Source: Prevotellaceae bacterium MN60 (GTDB taxonomy: Bacteria; Bacteroidota; Bacteroidia; Bacteroidales; Bacteroidaceae). From it: a stretch of 64,000 nt of DNA. Location of the stretch: positions 1 through 64,000 of the forward strand of contig FZQZ01000014.1 of assembly GCA_900199555.1 (NCBI GenBank), read 5' to 3'. Below the pieces are notes generated by a model. The model searched no databases and was not told where the DNA came from. It saw only the letters and a list, made by a program, of their open reading frames with translations. Made by a program: the position numbers and the translations under genes. Shown in pieces: positions 1 to 6,139 of this stretch (its first letter is position 1; every line of letters starts with the position of its first letter).

Positions 1-74
1 GGCAGATTTCCGTAATTTTCGAGCCAGATTTATTACGGATACGGTTGAGCGCGGAGGAAAAGACGGCTTGAAGG

Positions 75-255
75 TGTGACTTTGTGACAATGTGACTTTG
101 TGACATTAAGCACCTTCCCGATGTGCGCTTATGGGTAATTAAAATTATTATATATTATAATATATAATAATTCATATATACTACTTACCCCCCCCACCAC
201 AACACCAAGCTAACCACCTTAATGTCACAATGTCACAAAGTCACATTGTCACAAA
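75..255. repeat. Inverted pair of 8-base tandem arrays (TGTGACNN)
   Basis: Four units of TGTGACNN occupy 75-106. Four units of the reverse complement, NNGTCACA, occupy 222-253. Positions 81-106 and 230-255 form a perfect 26-base inverted repeat. Between the arms lie a small stem (TAAGCAC with GTGCGCTTA), GGGTAA/TTACCC, and a 30-base AT palindrome. The structure is non-coding and lies just upstream of a promoter. I do not recognise it as a named element. Confidence 0.85.
143..172. repeat. Perfect 30-base AT palindrome
   Basis: The segment is made only of A and T and is exactly self-complementary around position 157/158. It sits in the middle of the TGTGACNN inverted arrays and would extrude as the inner hairpin of that larger structure. 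No gene overlaps it. Confidence 0.85.
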
Positions 256-260
256 TACAT

Positions 261-291
261 TTGGTAGTTTCCTCACTTATTCGTACCTTTG
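261..291 (+). promoter_or_regulatory. Bacteroidota promoter for short peptide gene
   Basis: TTGG at 261-264 and TACCTTTG at 284-291 are separated by 19 bases. This matches the Bacteroidota primary sigma consensus (TTTG near -33, TAnnTTTG near -7). The start codon at 326 follows a short A-rich leader. Confidence 0.75.
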
Positions 292-325
292 CAGCCCGTA
301 AACATTAACATTAAAAATACAAAGA

Positions 326-409
326 ATGAAAAAGAAAGAGTACATGAAACCGACGGCGCAGGTCGTGGAGTTAAAACAACAGCTAACGTTGCTGGCTGGC
401 AGCGTATGA
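326..409 (+). CDS. Short 27-residue Prevotella-type peptide
   Basis: This small ORF begins MKKKEYMKP and ends LLAGSV, with a central QVVEL. I recall many short Prevotella proteins with the pattern MKK-K-Y-x-x-P-x-x-x-V-V-x-L followed by LL-x-GS, but I cannot name a family with certainty or assign a function. Support comes from the well-formed promoter at 261-291, an A-rich leader typical of the phylum, and the motif. The stop codon overlaps an ATG at 406 that opens a further 14-codon frame (406-450). The peptide is shorter than relatives I remember, which usually continue past the GS, so a truncated version is possible. Confidence 0.6.
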   Translation: MKKKEYMKPTAQVVELKQQLTLLAGSV

Positions 410-437
410 ATCACCGGGACAGGTTTTTGATTCCTCG
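409..437 (+). repeat. 29-base direct repeat, copy 1
   Basis: This sequence (core CGGGACAGGT then TTGATTCCTC) recurs at 961-989 with three or so mismatches. The two copies bracket the gene at 536-895. Both could be read in the same frame as a few residues beginning NHRDR, but neither lies in a convincing gene. Confidence 0.75.
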
Positions 438-478
438 AATTAGACCCTAAAATCCTCCCAAATCTCCCGTAATAATTA

Positions 479-509
479 TTTGCGGATTAAGGAAATTATC
501 GTAATTTTG
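479..509 (+). promoter_or_regulatory. Bacteroidota promoter
   Basis: TTTG at 479-482 and TAATTTTG at 502-509 are exactly 19 bases apart. This is a full match to the phylum consensus. It drives the membrane protein gene starting at 536. Confidence 0.8.
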
Positions 510-535
510 CAAACCGAATCGTAACACGAAACAAC

Positions 536-895
536 ATGAAACTAAGTTTTTTCAACAAAAAAGAATTATGGGATTTTGCTTGGCGATTTGCGCTAAGCAT
601 AATTCTAGCTATCTTCTTCTGTCGTGTTTTTATTTATCCAGAACGCGCGATGATAAAAGAATATAGAAAGAAGTTGACCAATAATCATTGTGTCACAAAA
701 GCATATATTAATGCTATAACCCATCGTGATAATACGATCTATTATAATTTTATTGTTGACGGCATTAAATATTCTGGGATATCTCGCTATTCTTTATTAA
801 ATCCGCCATATCCAGAAAAGGGGGACTCTATAGAGGTTTATTATAGTGAAAAAGACCCAAATATAAATCTATGGCGTGGAGAATTCGAAAAGTAA
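536..895 (+). CDS. Small membrane-anchored DUF3592-like protein
   Basis: The product is 119 residues. One hydrophobic helix spans about residues 14-32. A predicted beta-rich domain follows at about 50-115, with NTIYYNFIVDGIKYSG and the motif GDSIEVYYSEKDP. That motif, in which a polar strand precedes 'G-D-x-V-x-V-x-Y-x-x-x-x-P', is what I associate with DUF3592 domains. The domain would face one side of the membrane, and its function is unknown. The gene has its own promoter (479-509) and a terminator (929-956), so it is a single-gene unit. Direct repeats lie on both sides, which fits an accessory insertion. Confidence 0.7.
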   Translation: MKLSFFNKKELWDFAWRFALSIILAIFFCRVFIYPERAMIKEYRKKLTNNHCVTKAYINAITHRDNTIYYNFIVDGIKYSGISRYSLLNPPYPEKGDSIEVYYSEKDPNINLWRGEFEK

Positions 896-928
896 TATAA
901 TATCAAGGAATTGGTCATTCAAACAATA

Positions 929-956
929 AGAGCTGCCCAACAGAGCAGCTCTTTTT
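929..956 (+). terminator. Rho-independent terminator
   Basis: The stem AGAGCTGC (929-936) pairs perfectly with GCAGCTCT (945-952) across an 8-base loop and is followed by a T run. It ends the transcript of the gene at 536-895. Confidence 0.85.
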
Positions 957-960
957 ATAG

Positions 961-989
961 AATCATCGGGACAGGTCTTTGATTCCTCC
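961..989 (+). repeat. 29-base direct repeat, copy 2
   Basis: This is the second copy of the 409-437 sequence. It lies directly after the terminator and before the promoter of the esterase gene at 1034. Confidence 0.75.
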
Positions 990-1021
990 ACAATAAGCTT
1001 GGAAGATAAAAGATAATTGTT

Positions 1022-1029
1022 TATCTTTG
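1022..1029 (+). promoter_or_regulatory. -7 box of esterase gene
   Basis: TATCTTTG matches TAnnTTTG. The ATG follows after only four bases (1034), so the transcript is nearly leaderless. No clear TTTG sits 19 bases upstream. Confidence 0.6.
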
Positions 1030-1033
1030 CAGT

Positions 1034-1708
1034 ATGAAGTTGAAGATTCTATTTTTGCATGGATTTTATGCTAGTGGTCAATGTGTGCCTGCGATGGCAC
1101 TGAAAGAGGCTTTTGCAGGTCCCATTCTGAATGATGAAGACGGCTCGGAGGACGTGATAGAGGTGCTTACTCCCGACTTGCCACTACATCCTAAAGAGGC
1201 TATCAGATACATTCGTGAATTGATTGACCAAGAAAAGCCTGACATGCTGGTAGGTAATAGCTGTGGTGCATTCTATGCACAGATGATTGCTCCAGTGGTA
1301 GGATTACCTGCGCTACTGGGGAATCCACACTTCAGAATGACTGAATTTCTGAAGCCAAGGATTGGCACCCAGCAATATAAATCACCTCGCAAAGATGGAA
1401 AGCAGGACTTCATCATCGATGAGCAGTTGATAGCTGAATTTGCAGAACTAGAGGCACATCAGTTTGATAATTGCAGTGAATACTATAGAAATCGCATCAT
1501 CGGGATATTTGGAGAGAAGGATACGTTGGCTCACTTCGAACCATTGTTTAAGGAGCATTATAACTGGAGTGTAAGCTTCCCGGGTGGACATACACCAACT
1601 GCCGACGAGGTACGCGACTACTACGTACCTGTAATCAAGGATTATTTATTGGATTACGCCATAGATTTGCATAGGCCTGAGGTAGATCAGCGTGAACCAC
1701 AGGAATAG
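1034..1708 (+). CDS. YqiA-like alpha/beta-fold esterase
   Basis: The product is 224 residues, close to the usual size of the YqiA/UPF0227 family. The N-terminus KILFLHGF supplies the HGF oxyanion-hole motif. The nucleophile elbow is G74-N-S76-C-G78. Asp163 in FGEKDT and His186 in PGGHT complete a plausible Ser-Asp-His triad. The family has cytoplasmic esterase activity on short acyl esters, but the natural substrate is not known. The gene stands alone behind the -7 box at 1022-1029. No clear terminator follows. Confidence 0.85.
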   Translation: MKLKILFLHGFYASGQCVPAMALKEAFAGPILNDEDGSEDVIEVLTPDLPLHPKEAIRYIRELIDQEKPDMLVGNSCGAFYAQMIAPVVGLPALLGNPHFRMTEFLKPRIGTQQYKSPRKDGKQDFIIDEQLIAEFAELEAHQFDNCSEYYRNRIIGIFGEKDTLAHFEPLFKEHYNWSVSFPGGHTPTADEVRDYYVPVIKDYLLDYAIDLHRPEVDQREPQE

Positions 1709-1718
1709 CCCCTATGAT

Positions 1719-1769
1719 TTATGCTGTCAGGCCAATGAGTGCTATCTGCACCATAAGAATCTTTTTCAT
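1719..1769 (-). pseudogene. Remnant of a secreted-protein gene (16 codons)
   Basis: An ATG at 1769 opens a frame reading MKKILMVQIALIGLTA and then a stop. This is the basic and hydrophobic part of a signal peptide with nothing after it. A minus-strand -7 box TATCTTTG (1815-1808) lies at the right distance upstream, inside the 74-base repeat. The simplest reading is a gene start whose body was lost, though a chance ORF cannot be excluded. Confidence 0.4.
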
Positions 1770-1799
1770 ATTCATTTATAATAATTCAACTCTCGTAAA

Positions 1800-1873
1800 T
1801 AACTTTGCAAAGATAATTAAGAATCCCATATTTTTCGTACCTTTGCATCGATTATTAGGATAGTTTAGGACTT
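1800..1873. repeat. 74-base duplicated two-way promoter, copy 1
   Basis: This segment is 71/74 identical to 2724-2797. It carries TACCTTTG on the plus strand (1838-1845) and TATCTTTG on the minus strand (1815-1808), next to TAACTTTG (1800-1807). It therefore looks like a divergent promoter region. The copy ends exactly at the start region of the permease gene (TTG at 1872). Confidence 0.85.
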
Positions 1874-2600
1874 GAATAGTATAGTGCTTTCCATATTACT
1901 GCTGAGCATTGGCGCGAGTTTCATCCAGCGTACCACGGGCTTCGGCTTCGGCATCTTCATCATGACGATGTTGCCGTTCCTCATGCCAAGCTATGGAGAG
2001 GCTACAACACTCTCAGGACTCTTAGCTATCTCCACCTCTTCAGCTATCGTATGGCGGTTGCGGAGTTACATCACTTGGCAACGACTTTGGGCGATTCTGC
2101 TAACGTTCATCATCGTCTCGACTATTGCCATTTTCGCTCTGACACGCATCGAAGACCACATCCTGCGGCGCATCCTTGGCATGGCACTCATCCTGATTAG
2201 CTTCTACTTTATGCTTTTCAGTACTCGCTTAAAGCTGCCAACAACCAAGAAGGTGCAGGTAGGCGCAGGAACATTGAGTGGACTGATGGGCGGCTTCTTC
2301 GGTATGCAAGGTCCGCCTGCCGTGCTTTACTTTATCCAGAGTGAGCCAACAAAGGAGCACTACATGGCGATGGCACAGACATATTTCCTAATTGGCAATG
2401 TGATGATGACTGGAGTGAGAGCCTACAATGGTTTTTTCACTGAGACCGTCGCTGTTGACTATCTCTATGGCCTCGGTGGTGTCATCATCGGTACAGTGTT
2501 GGGCGCATACGTATTCAAGCATATCCCCAACCGCATCTTCCGCTACATCGTCTATGCCTATATCGGCATTAGCGGTATCATTATACTCATAACAAATTAG
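1872..2600 (+). CDS. TauE/SafE-family membrane transporter
   Basis: The product is 242 residues and almost entirely hydrophobic, with about seven to eight predicted helices. The N-terminal stretch QRTTGFGFGIFIM and the internal GLMGGFFGMQGPPAVLYF are typical of the TauE/SafE (DUF81) family. Members export organosulfur or sulfite anions or similar small anions; the substrate here cannot be told. The start used is a TTG at 1872, because the frame has no ATG near the promoter; a GTG at 1884 is the alternative. The gene is driven by copy 1 of the duplicated promoter. Confidence 0.8.
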   Translation: MNSIVLSILLLSIGASFIQRTTGFGFGIFIMTMLPFLMPSYGEATTLSGLLAISTSSAIVWRLRSYITWQRLWAILLTFIIVSTIAIFALTRIEDHILRRILGMALILISFYFMLFSTRLKLPTTKKVQVGAGTLSGLMGGFFGMQGPPAVLYFIQSEPTKEHYMAMAQTYFLIGNVMMTGVRAYNGFFTETVAVDYLYGLGGVIIGTVLGAYVFKHIPNRIFRYIVYAYIGISGIIILITN

Positions 2601-2712
2601 CATATCCGCAACTGAAGGACTGCAGTTTTTCGCCCATCACGTTCCTCATCACATCAAACACATGGTCATCAACCATATTCTCACGAGTAGGAATTGCATT
2701 CTTCTTCATCAT
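2587..2712 (-). pseudogene. Possible truncated minus-strand gene (41 codons)
   Basis: An ATG at 2712 (or 2709) opens a frame beginning MMKKNAIPTREN and ending in a stop inside the neighbouring permease's 3' end. A minus-strand -7 box TATCTTTG (2739-2732) lies just upstream, within copy 2 of the 74-base repeat. The residues look protein-like (DDHVFDVMRNVMGEKLQSF), but I recognise no family. A truncated gene or a short unknown protein are both possible. Confidence 0.35.
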
Positions 2713-2723
2713 TCTTTCTAATA

Positions 2724-2797
2724 TAACTTTGCAAAGATAATTAAGAATCCCATATTTTTCGTATCTTTGCACCGATTATTTGGATAGTTTAGGACTT
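2724..2797. repeat. 74-base duplicated two-way promoter, copy 2
   Basis: This is the second copy of 1800-1873. It carries TATCTTTG on the plus strand (2762-2769) and TATCTTTG on the minus strand (2739-2732). It ends one base before the ATG of yjbQ (2798), so each copy delivers a complete promoter and leader to a different plus-strand gene. Confidence 0.85.
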
Positions 2798-3211
2798 ATG
2801 ATACAGCAAATAGAAATTACATTGAAACCGAAACGTCGTGGTTTTCATTTGGTAACGAGTGAGATTCTGAGCCAGTTGCCTACTCTGCCGAAGACTGGCA
2901 TCATGAATATCTTTACGAAGCATACCAGTTGCGGACTGAGCATCAACGAGAATGCCGATCCGGATGTTCGTGTGGATATGGAAACCATCTTCAATCATTT
3001 GGTTCCGGAGAATCGTCCTGAGTACGAGCATACATTGGAAGGTGCCGACGACATGCCTGCTCACGCCAAGTCTACGCTGAGCGGAGTCAGCATTACCATC
3101 CCCATCACCAATGGTCGCCCGAACCTCGGCACTTGGCAAGGCATCTACTTTTGCGAGTATAGAAATTATGGTGGAGCAAGAGAGTTGGTAGTAACCATTA
3201 TTGGAGAGTAA
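2798..3211 (+). CDS. yjbQ: YjbQ family (UPF0047) protein
   Basis: The product is 137 residues, as in Escherichia coli YjbQ. The family signatures are intact: KHTSCGLSINENADPDVR, EGADDMPAHAKS, and GTWQGIYFCEYRNYGG near the C-terminus. The family forms a small trimeric barrel with conserved His/Glu/Asp residues. A weak thiamin-phosphate-synthase activity has been reported for it, but the physiological role is unsettled. A TTG lies upstream at 2780, but the ATG at 2798 fits both the alignment and the end of the duplicated leader. The next gene starts four bases after the stop, so the two are probably co-transcribed. Confidence 0.88.
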   Translation: MIQQIEITLKPKRRGFHLVTSEILSQLPTLPKTGIMNIFTKHTSCGLSINENADPDVRVDMETIFNHLVPENRPEYEHTLEGADDMPAHAKSTLSGVSITIPITNGRPNLGTWQGIYFCEYRNYGGARELVVTIIGE

Positions 3212-3215
3212 ACAG

Positions 3216-3524
3216 ATGACACTTCCAAAATTTATCATAACAATGGATGGCTACTTTCGCCTCGGAATGGTCAACCAGCATAAGCATCTGCTGAAGCCAG
3301 GCGACCAATGTCTCGGTGGCGGCTACTATCATTTTGACTTTGTCTCAAATCGCATCCTCCTTGACAGGGAATCATACGACTTTGGCCGTCCTAAATGGCA
3401 TCTACTGGACACCTTGAAGGTTCCTTCTACCTATCGTAACATGCAAATCGTCTATTCCTATGATGACGGATTCCACGATGACTTCAACGTCAGCGAAGAA
3501 ATGAATATCGAATACTATGACTGA
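3216..3524 (+). CDS. Conserved hypothetical protein (102 residues)
   Basis: I do not recognise this protein. It is small, soluble and rich in aromatic and acidic residues (YYHFDFVSNRILLDRES, YSYDDGFHDDFNVSEE), and has no signal peptide or helix that would span a membrane. It starts at an ATG four bases after yjbQ stops, which suggests translational coupling and a shared function or regulation. An upstream in-frame TTG (3201) would overlap yjbQ and is less likely. It ends without a clear terminator. Confidence 0.6.
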   Translation: MTLPKFIITMDGYFRLGMVNQHKHLLKPGDQCLGGGYYHFDFVSNRILLDRESYDFGRPKWHLLDTLKVPSTYRNMQIVYSYDDGFHDDFNVSEEMNIEYYD

Positions 3525-3569
3525 CTTCGATATGCTGAACGCTAACAAATCAGAGAACCATCACTTAAT

Positions 3570-3842
3570 CTATTTGAATAGCTCAGAATGGGAGCCAAGT
3601 CTTACTAGTTCAATGGTGTCGGTCTCTTCGTCAATCCATATCAGCAGAAAGTCACCTTCTATGTGACATTCCATGCAACCTTTATATTCGCCGAGTAGCA
3701 TATGTGGTTTATACGCTGCGGGAATAGGTTGCTCACTCATCAACATTTTCAGCACTTCCTTTAGTGCTTCAACCTTTTTGGGATTATTTCTGTATTTCTT
3801 ATAGTCCTTCTTATATTGGGTTGTAGGTTGTAGTTTTTTCAT
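3570..3842 (-). CDS. YafQ-type RelE/ParE-superfamily toxin
   Basis: The product is 90 residues, the usual length. It aligns with YafQ ribosome-dependent mRNA interferases: the basic N-terminal helix YKKDYKKYRNNPKK, then His47, His60 and Asp64 in ECHIEGDF, and R81-LGSHSELF with His85 and Phe89. In E. coli YafQ the matching positions are catalytic or needed for activity; the Trp after the Asp is Phe here. The enzyme cleaves mRNA in the ribosomal A site during translation. Its start overlaps the antitoxin stop by four bases (ATGA), the classic coupled arrangement. Confidence 0.9.
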   Translation of the reverse strand: MKKLQPTTQYKKDYKKYRNNPKKVEALKEVLKMLMSEQPIPAAYKPHMLLGEYKGCMECHIEGDFLLIWIDEETDTIELVRLGSHSELFK

Positions 3843-4093
3843 TTATCCGAATCTAGATCATTGAGGAGTTCATCAACACTATCATAAACCTTATTGGGGT
3901 TCTTACCTGACTTGGCCTCCTTGATAGCGGCTTTAGTCACCTCGTTAGGTTCATCAAATACGATATCAAGCAGCACGCTTTCAACATAGTTGTTAAGTGT
4001 CCTGTTCTCTCGTGCAGCATTTCGTTTTAATCCCTCTAAGAGGTCAGCCCTTAGCCTGAACGAGGCGGGCTTCCTAATCATCGTCGTTGCCAT
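3839..4093 (-). CDS. Ribbon-helix-helix antitoxin of the YafQ-type pair
   Basis: The product is 84 residues. The N-terminal KPASFRLRADLLEGLKRNAARENRTLNNYVES fits a ribbon-helix-helix fold: a short strand followed by two helices. It resembles Arc-like proteins or RelB/DinJ antitoxins. The acidic C-terminus (SVDELLNDLDSDK) would wrap and neutralise the toxin. It is encoded first and overlaps the toxin by four bases. It should repress its own promoter; two TTGTAAT boxes 11 bases apart lie just upstream. A start three codons later is possible. Confidence 0.85.
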   Translation of the reverse strand: MATTMIRKPASFRLRADLLEGLKRNAARENRTLNNYVESVLLDIVFDEPNEVTKAAIKEAKSGKNPNKVYDSVDELLNDLDSDK

Positions 4094-4096
4094 ACT

Positions 4097-4133
4097 TTGT
4101 AATTCAATTGTAATACATCTGAATGCAAAAGTA
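4097..4133 (-). promoter_or_regulatory. Promoter and candidate operator of toxin-antitoxin pair
   Basis: A minus-strand -7 box TACTTTTG lies at 4133-4126. Between it and the start codon, the box TTGTAAT occurs at 4097-4103 and 4108-4114. The boxes are 11 bases apart, about one helical turn. This is how ribbon-helix-helix repressors usually bind, but the operator role is inferred. Confidence 0.5.
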
Positions 4134-4230
4134 GGACAAATATTTTAAACCTCCAAGGATTTATGAATATTTTATTTAGCTTTTTGCAAAATAAGTAGAT
4201 TAGGGGCAGATCAGATTTCCCTCACATTTA

Positions 4231-4261
4231 TTTGTGCATAAAGGAATAAATAGTATCTTTG
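4231..4261 (+). promoter_or_regulatory. Bacteroidota promoter for lipoprotein
   Basis: TTTG at 4231-4234 and TATCTTTG at 4254-4261 are 19 bases apart, a full consensus match. Confidence 0.8.
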
Positions 4262-4307
4262 CAGGCAGTAAAACGAAAACTGAGACATGTTAGAGGGCAA
4301 ATACAAG

Positions 4308-4799
4308 ATGAAGAAGTTATTATTCATGGCAGCTGCTGCGATAGCGGTATCCTGCGGAAACAAGCAACAGGCTATACAGGCTGAGGGTGACTCAACAAAT
4401 GTAGCAACGCATGCTGTGGTGGCTGAGGAGGGTGCTGCTGATAACGATGCTGCGGAGAAGGATGCCAAGGCAATTGAGAGAATCCAGGAGTTCTACAAGA
4501 ACTATGTATTCGGAAACAAGGAGGCAACGGATGAAGTGATTAACAGCTATTGCACGAAAAGACTTGCCAAGAAACTGGCTGACGACTATGAGTACGAAGG
4601 TGGAGGATATGCCGTGTGGGATTTCCGTAGTGGAGCGCAAGATGGGGATAGCGATGTGCAGCAAGTTGATAGCGTAAAGGCATTAGGCGAAGGAGAGTAT
4701 AAGGTTAGCTATAACGACATGGGGAACAAAGGTTCATGCGTTATCTCAGTTATTGTTGATGGCGACCACATTCTATTCGACAACATTAGCAAGAAATAA
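4308..4799 (+). CDS. Small lipoprotein, possibly DUF3828-like
   Basis: Translated from the ATG at 4308, the protein has a lipoprotein signal (MKKLLFMAAAAIAVSC) with the lipidated Cys at residue 16. An Ala/Asp/Glu-rich linker follows, then a globular domain of about 110 residues (ERIQEFYKNYVFG to VDGDHILFDNISKK). The pattern of a helix with FY-x-x-YV, a Cys-Thr stretch and a final strand pair resembles DUF3828-type periplasmic domains; this assignment is tentative. An upstream in-frame ATG (4287) would add seven residues before the signal and is less likely. The gene has a consensus promoter. It is anchored in a membrane facing the periplasm or surface. Confidence 0.65.
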   Translation: MKKLLFMAAAAIAVSCGNKQQAIQAEGDSTNVATHAVVAEEGAADNDAAEKDAKAIERIQEFYKNYVFGNKEATDEVINSYCTKRLAKKLADDYEYEGGGYAVWDFRSGAQDGDSDVQQVDSVKALGEGEYKVSYNDMGNKGSCVISVIVDGDHILFDNISKK

Positions 4800-4811
4800 T
4801 CATTTTTTTCG

Positions 4812-4819
4812 TATCTTTG
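4812..4819 (+). promoter_or_regulatory. -7 box of HsdR-N-like gene
   Basis: TATCTTTG lies 24 bases before the ATG at 4844. The preceding bases (TTTTTTCG) resemble the promoter in the 74-base repeat, which suggests a common local promoter style. No TTTG is seen 19 bases upstream. Confidence 0.55.
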
Positions 4820-4843
4820 CACCGAATATCAGAAGAGTAGGAT

Positions 4844-5293
4844 ATGAAAGAACTGAATCTACCATCGTTTGACATCAAGCTGAGGGGTACCAAAGAAAGA
4901 CCGGAGGTGTTTGACTTTCTGCGCAAACGCTTCGTAGCGCTCACTCCCGAGGAGTGGGTACGCCAGCATTTTGTACACTGGCTGGTTACAGAAAAAGGGT
5001 ATCCCAAGGGACTGATGGCCAACGAGGTGGCACTGCAATGTGGCGACAAGGTATTGCGCTGCGACTCTATCGTATATGATAAGGAGGCACATCCGCAGAT
5101 TATATGCGAATACAAGGCGCCTACAGTATCGTTGTCACAACAGGTGTTCAGCCAGATATCGGCATACAACCTCCTACTCCACGTAGACTATCTGGTGATT
5201 AGCAACGGACTGCAGCACTACTGTTGTAAGATGGACTACGAGAGTCAGTCGTTTCACTTCCTCTCTGACATTCCATCTTACGAGGCACTATAA
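4844..5293 (+). CDS. HsdR N-terminal-like (PD-(D/E)XK) protein
   Basis: The product is 149 residues and matches the stand-alone type I restriction R-subunit N-terminal domain family (HSDR_N_2) that is common in Bacteroidota. Features seen are LTPEEWVRQHFVHWLV near residue 34, Glu61, Asp74 in CDSIVYD, and the E89-Y-K91 pair in CEYKAP. These together form a PD-(D/E)XK nuclease-like core. Single-domain members are of unknown function, and no hsdM or hsdS gene is nearby. It converges on the next gene with only three bases between stops. Confidence 0.8.
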   Translation: MKELNLPSFDIKLRGTKERPEVFDFLRKRFVALTPEEWVRQHFVHWLVTEKGYPKGLMANEVALQCGDKVLRCDSIVYDKEAHPQIICEYKAPTVSLSQQVFSQISAYNLLLHVDYLVISNGLQHYCCKMDYESQSFHFLSDIPSYEAL

Positions 5294-5296
5294 GAA

Positions 5297-6136
5297 CTAC
5301 TCTTGATTTTGTCGCATATAGTCGGGGAAGGTCAACGACCAGCGAGACGAGCTCCACTTGCGTCGTAGCGTCTCATAGTCGGAGAGCTTCTTATAGGGAA
5401 GACGCTTCTGAAGCCATGGGCGCTGTACCTTCTCACTAACAAAGTTGCCATAGAGTTCAAACTCTGAGAAGCCTGCATGACAATGGCGATCGTAACTCTC
5501 TAAGATGATTTCTATCCAAGAACGGCCAGACTGCTGGCTGAGTGCATCGTGCAAAGCATGGAGCTGCTCCTTGTCAAACAGCATCTTATGGTCTACATAA
5601 GACAAGGGCGCTAGCTGCAAGTCAGGCAACAGGCGATGGATATTTGTATAGTATGGCTGGTGCTCTTCATAACTCATATAGAACACGGTCTTACGGTCTT
5701 CGGTCAGGAAAACATGAGGACGCACCAATACGTGGTCGGCATCAATACACAGATAATGCTGACAGGTACCAATTTTTCCACTGAGCTTTACCAACTGCTG
5801 GAAGAGCCAACCACTGCGATTGATGGTGCCGTTGGGCGTCTCAACCTGTAGTTTTAAGTCTTTAGGACTGAAGCCAAACACCGAGGTCTCGTCAACAAAC
5901 TGCAACTGATACTTTTCGCAGAACTCAATAATCTCTGGTTGAGAAGGAGCCACGATATAAATCTGCTTGATGGGATGCGCCACACAGCGACGAACACCCT
6001 CCAGACAGAGCGGAAGAATGCGGAGGTCTTTAGCGATAATCGGAATAACGACATCGATGGCATCAGGAGCAGCATGCAGCTTGGGGAACCAACGCCAAGA
6101 GAAGAGACGGTATCTTATTTTACGTAGTTGTGACAT
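5297..6136 (-). CDS. DUF6492-type glycosyltransferase-like protein
   Basis: The product is 279 residues. The N-terminal DVVIPIIAKDL strand, a central DADHVLV (a DxD-like metal-binding motif), and GNF near the C-terminus fit the DUF6492 group of glycosyltransferase-A-fold proteins. The substrate is unknown. It is the last gene of the minus-strand run that starts with lpxL at 9724 and continues through the LtaS-like gene and the fucosyltransferase, with gaps of only a few bases. A role in decorating the lipid A core or outer glycan is inferred from that context. Confidence 0.7.
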   Translation of the reverse strand: MSQLRKIRYRLFSWRWFPKLHAAPDAIDVVIPIIAKDLRILPLCLEGVRRCVAHPIKQIYIVAPSQPEIIEFCEKYQLQFVDETSVFGFSPKDLKLQVETPNGTINRSGWLFQQLVKLSGKIGTCQHYLCIDADHVLVRPHVFLTEDRKTVFYMSYEEHQPYYTNIHRLLPDLQLAPLSYVDHKMLFDKEQLHALHDALSQQSGRSWIEIILESYDRHCHAGFSEFELYGNFVSEKVQRPWLQKRLPYKKLSDYETLRRKWSSSRWSLTFPDYMRQNQE

Positions 6137-6139
6137 ATA

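Larger units (their letters stand above)
1..325. other. Left-edge region without a clear gene
   Basis: No complete gene is visible here. One frame is open from the window edge to a stop at 77-79 (25 codons). It could be the tail of a gene entering from the left, but the stop lies inside a tandem repeat and I recognise no family. The rest is a repeat structure (75-255), a C-rich run at 188-195, and a Bacteroidota promoter (261-291) that serves the short gene at 326. Confidence 0.6.

Noticed and set aside
2..79. Open frame from the left edge to a stop, possible C-terminus of a gene
   Set aside because: It is only 25 codons, its stop lies in the TGTGACNN array, and the sequence is not recognisable. 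It is mentioned only in the region note.
2587..3238. Long minus-strand open frames opposite yjbQ and the permease
   Set aside because: They are shadows of well-identified plus-strand genes. Only the 2587-2712 fragment with its own -7 box was kept, at low confidence.
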